In this document: positions 63,609-64,000 of the stretch, in pieces
Numbering within the stretch: position 1 is the stretch's first letter
Layout: the number at the start of each line of letters is the position of its first letter
Origin: Lophium mytilinum
Taxonomy: Eukaryota > Ascomycota > Dothideomycetes > Mytilinidiales > Mytilinidiaceae
Direction: 5' to 3'
Assembly (NCBI GenBank): GCA_010093605.1
Contig: MU004190.1
Span: forward strand, 124,001-188,000
Length of the DNA stretch: 64,000 nt
Position numbers and translations under genes: made by a program
The notes under the pieces: model-generated
What the model saw: the letters and a program-made list of their open reading frames with translations, nothing else
The model's database searches: none
Told to the model about the DNA's origin: nothing

Positions 63609-64000
63609 ATGAACCAACTATCTCCTCCTAAAATCGCATTTCTCTTCCTATCACTCTTCGTGATATCAACAGTTGCGCCCGCCTTACAGAACTTCACGGT
63701 CCTACTCCCACCCGGTACCACCAACCATGGAAACCCCGAACTCTTATGCACTCCGCCTGGGTGGACCGACATTGCGACTTTCTACGTGGGCAACTACCTC
63801 ACCCATGCACTGACGGTGGTCCATATGCCAGGAGAAGAGACGCCAAGCTGGATCATAAATGCGCTCGCATCATTACTCTTCCCACCCTTTGGCCTGTACA
63901 GGGGACTTCGTGCGATTTGGACAAAAGCGGCCTTTGCAAAGAGCGATTTGCAGAAAGCGGCAAGATCGGGCGCGTTATGTATGGTGGTCCGGTCGAGCTC
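63609..64000 (+). CDS. secretory/membrane protein, 3' part beyond window
   Basis: The ATG at 63609 opens a frame that runs without a stop to the right edge (130 codons). A signal peptide is visible (IAFLFLSLFVISTVAPAL), then LLCTPPGWTDIATFYVGNYL and THALTV, a likely membrane stretch (WIINALASLLFPPFGLYRGL) and AARSGALCMVVRSS. This sequence of motifs (LLCTPPxWTDI..F..GNY..HA; GLxRGL; AARxGALCMVVR) belongs to a family of uncharacterised ascomycete membrane proteins that often have many paralogues. The opposite-strand ORF across the same bases looks accidental. Confidence 0.75.
   Translation, partial: MNQLSPPKIAFLFLSLFVISTVAPALQNFTVLLPPGTTNHGNPELLCTPPGWTDIATFYVGNYLTHALTVVHMPGEETPSWIINALASLLFPPFGLYRGLRAIWTKAAFAKSDLQKAARSGALCMVVRSS

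Overview
The window looks like nuclear DNA of a filamentous ascomycete (Pezizomycotina; a Dothideomycete is my guess, not shown). Evidence: introns of about 48-80 nt with GTAAGT/GTATGC-type donors, CTAAC-like branch sites and YAG acceptors; three HET-domain genes; two Zn2Cys6 regulators; a DUF6604 protein; an ExgD-type glucanase; a Ppc89/Cep57-like spindle-pole protein. No rRNA, tRNA or CRISPR array was found by eye. Exon joins below were worked out by reading phase across splice sites, not from transcripts.

Layout. 1-8.8 kb: the 5' part of a RING-finger gene (-), a DUF6604 protein (+), an F-box-like protein (-), separated by long gene-poor, partly AT-rich stretches. 8.8-15.5 kb: HET protein (+), basic Gly/Gln/Lys-repeat protein (-), two-exon ExgD-like glucanase (-). 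16-25.4 kb: an ASCH-like gene and an RNase H-fold gene, each preceded by a copy of the same ~240 bp upstream block; then a Zn2Cys6 regulator and an MFS transporter in tandem (a plausible regulator/transporter pair); then an unrecognised multi-exon gene followed by an array of small hairpins. 25.9-32 kb: SDR oxidoreductase (-) and bZIP/DUF3425 regulator (+) diverging from a region carrying a four-copy 15-mer; then a second HET gene (+). 32.7-45 kb: what I read as one long GPI-anchored aspartyl protease with a cysteine-module stalk (-), a 3.4 kb gene-poor gap, a purine nucleoside permease (+) and the Ppc89-like gene (+). 45-50 kb: hypothetical protein (-), a second SDR (-) and a polytopic membrane protein (+). 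50.7-53.9 kb: a Zn2Cys6 regulator (+) and an HD-domain cyanamide-hydratase-like enzyme (-), bracketed by inverted copies of a ~100 bp repeat. 54-64 kb: ankyrin/ZZ-finger protein (-), decayed genes (one ankyrin-type, one cysteine-rich membrane protein, smaller scraps), a third HET gene (-), and the start of a secretory/membrane protein (+) leaving the window.

Together this is an accessory-type region rich in self/non-self-recognition families (HET, ankyrin, DUF6604, F-box, STAND-like scraps), with a few conserved housekeeping genes (exgD-like, ppc89-like, nucleoside permease). Most interesting: the protease/adhesin-stalk gene, the duplicated upstream block, two unrelated arrays of palindromic units, an intron in a HET gene whose 5' end copies the start of the next exon, a UUCG-capped foldback, and a repeated C-rich to G-rich switch along the coding strand of many genes.
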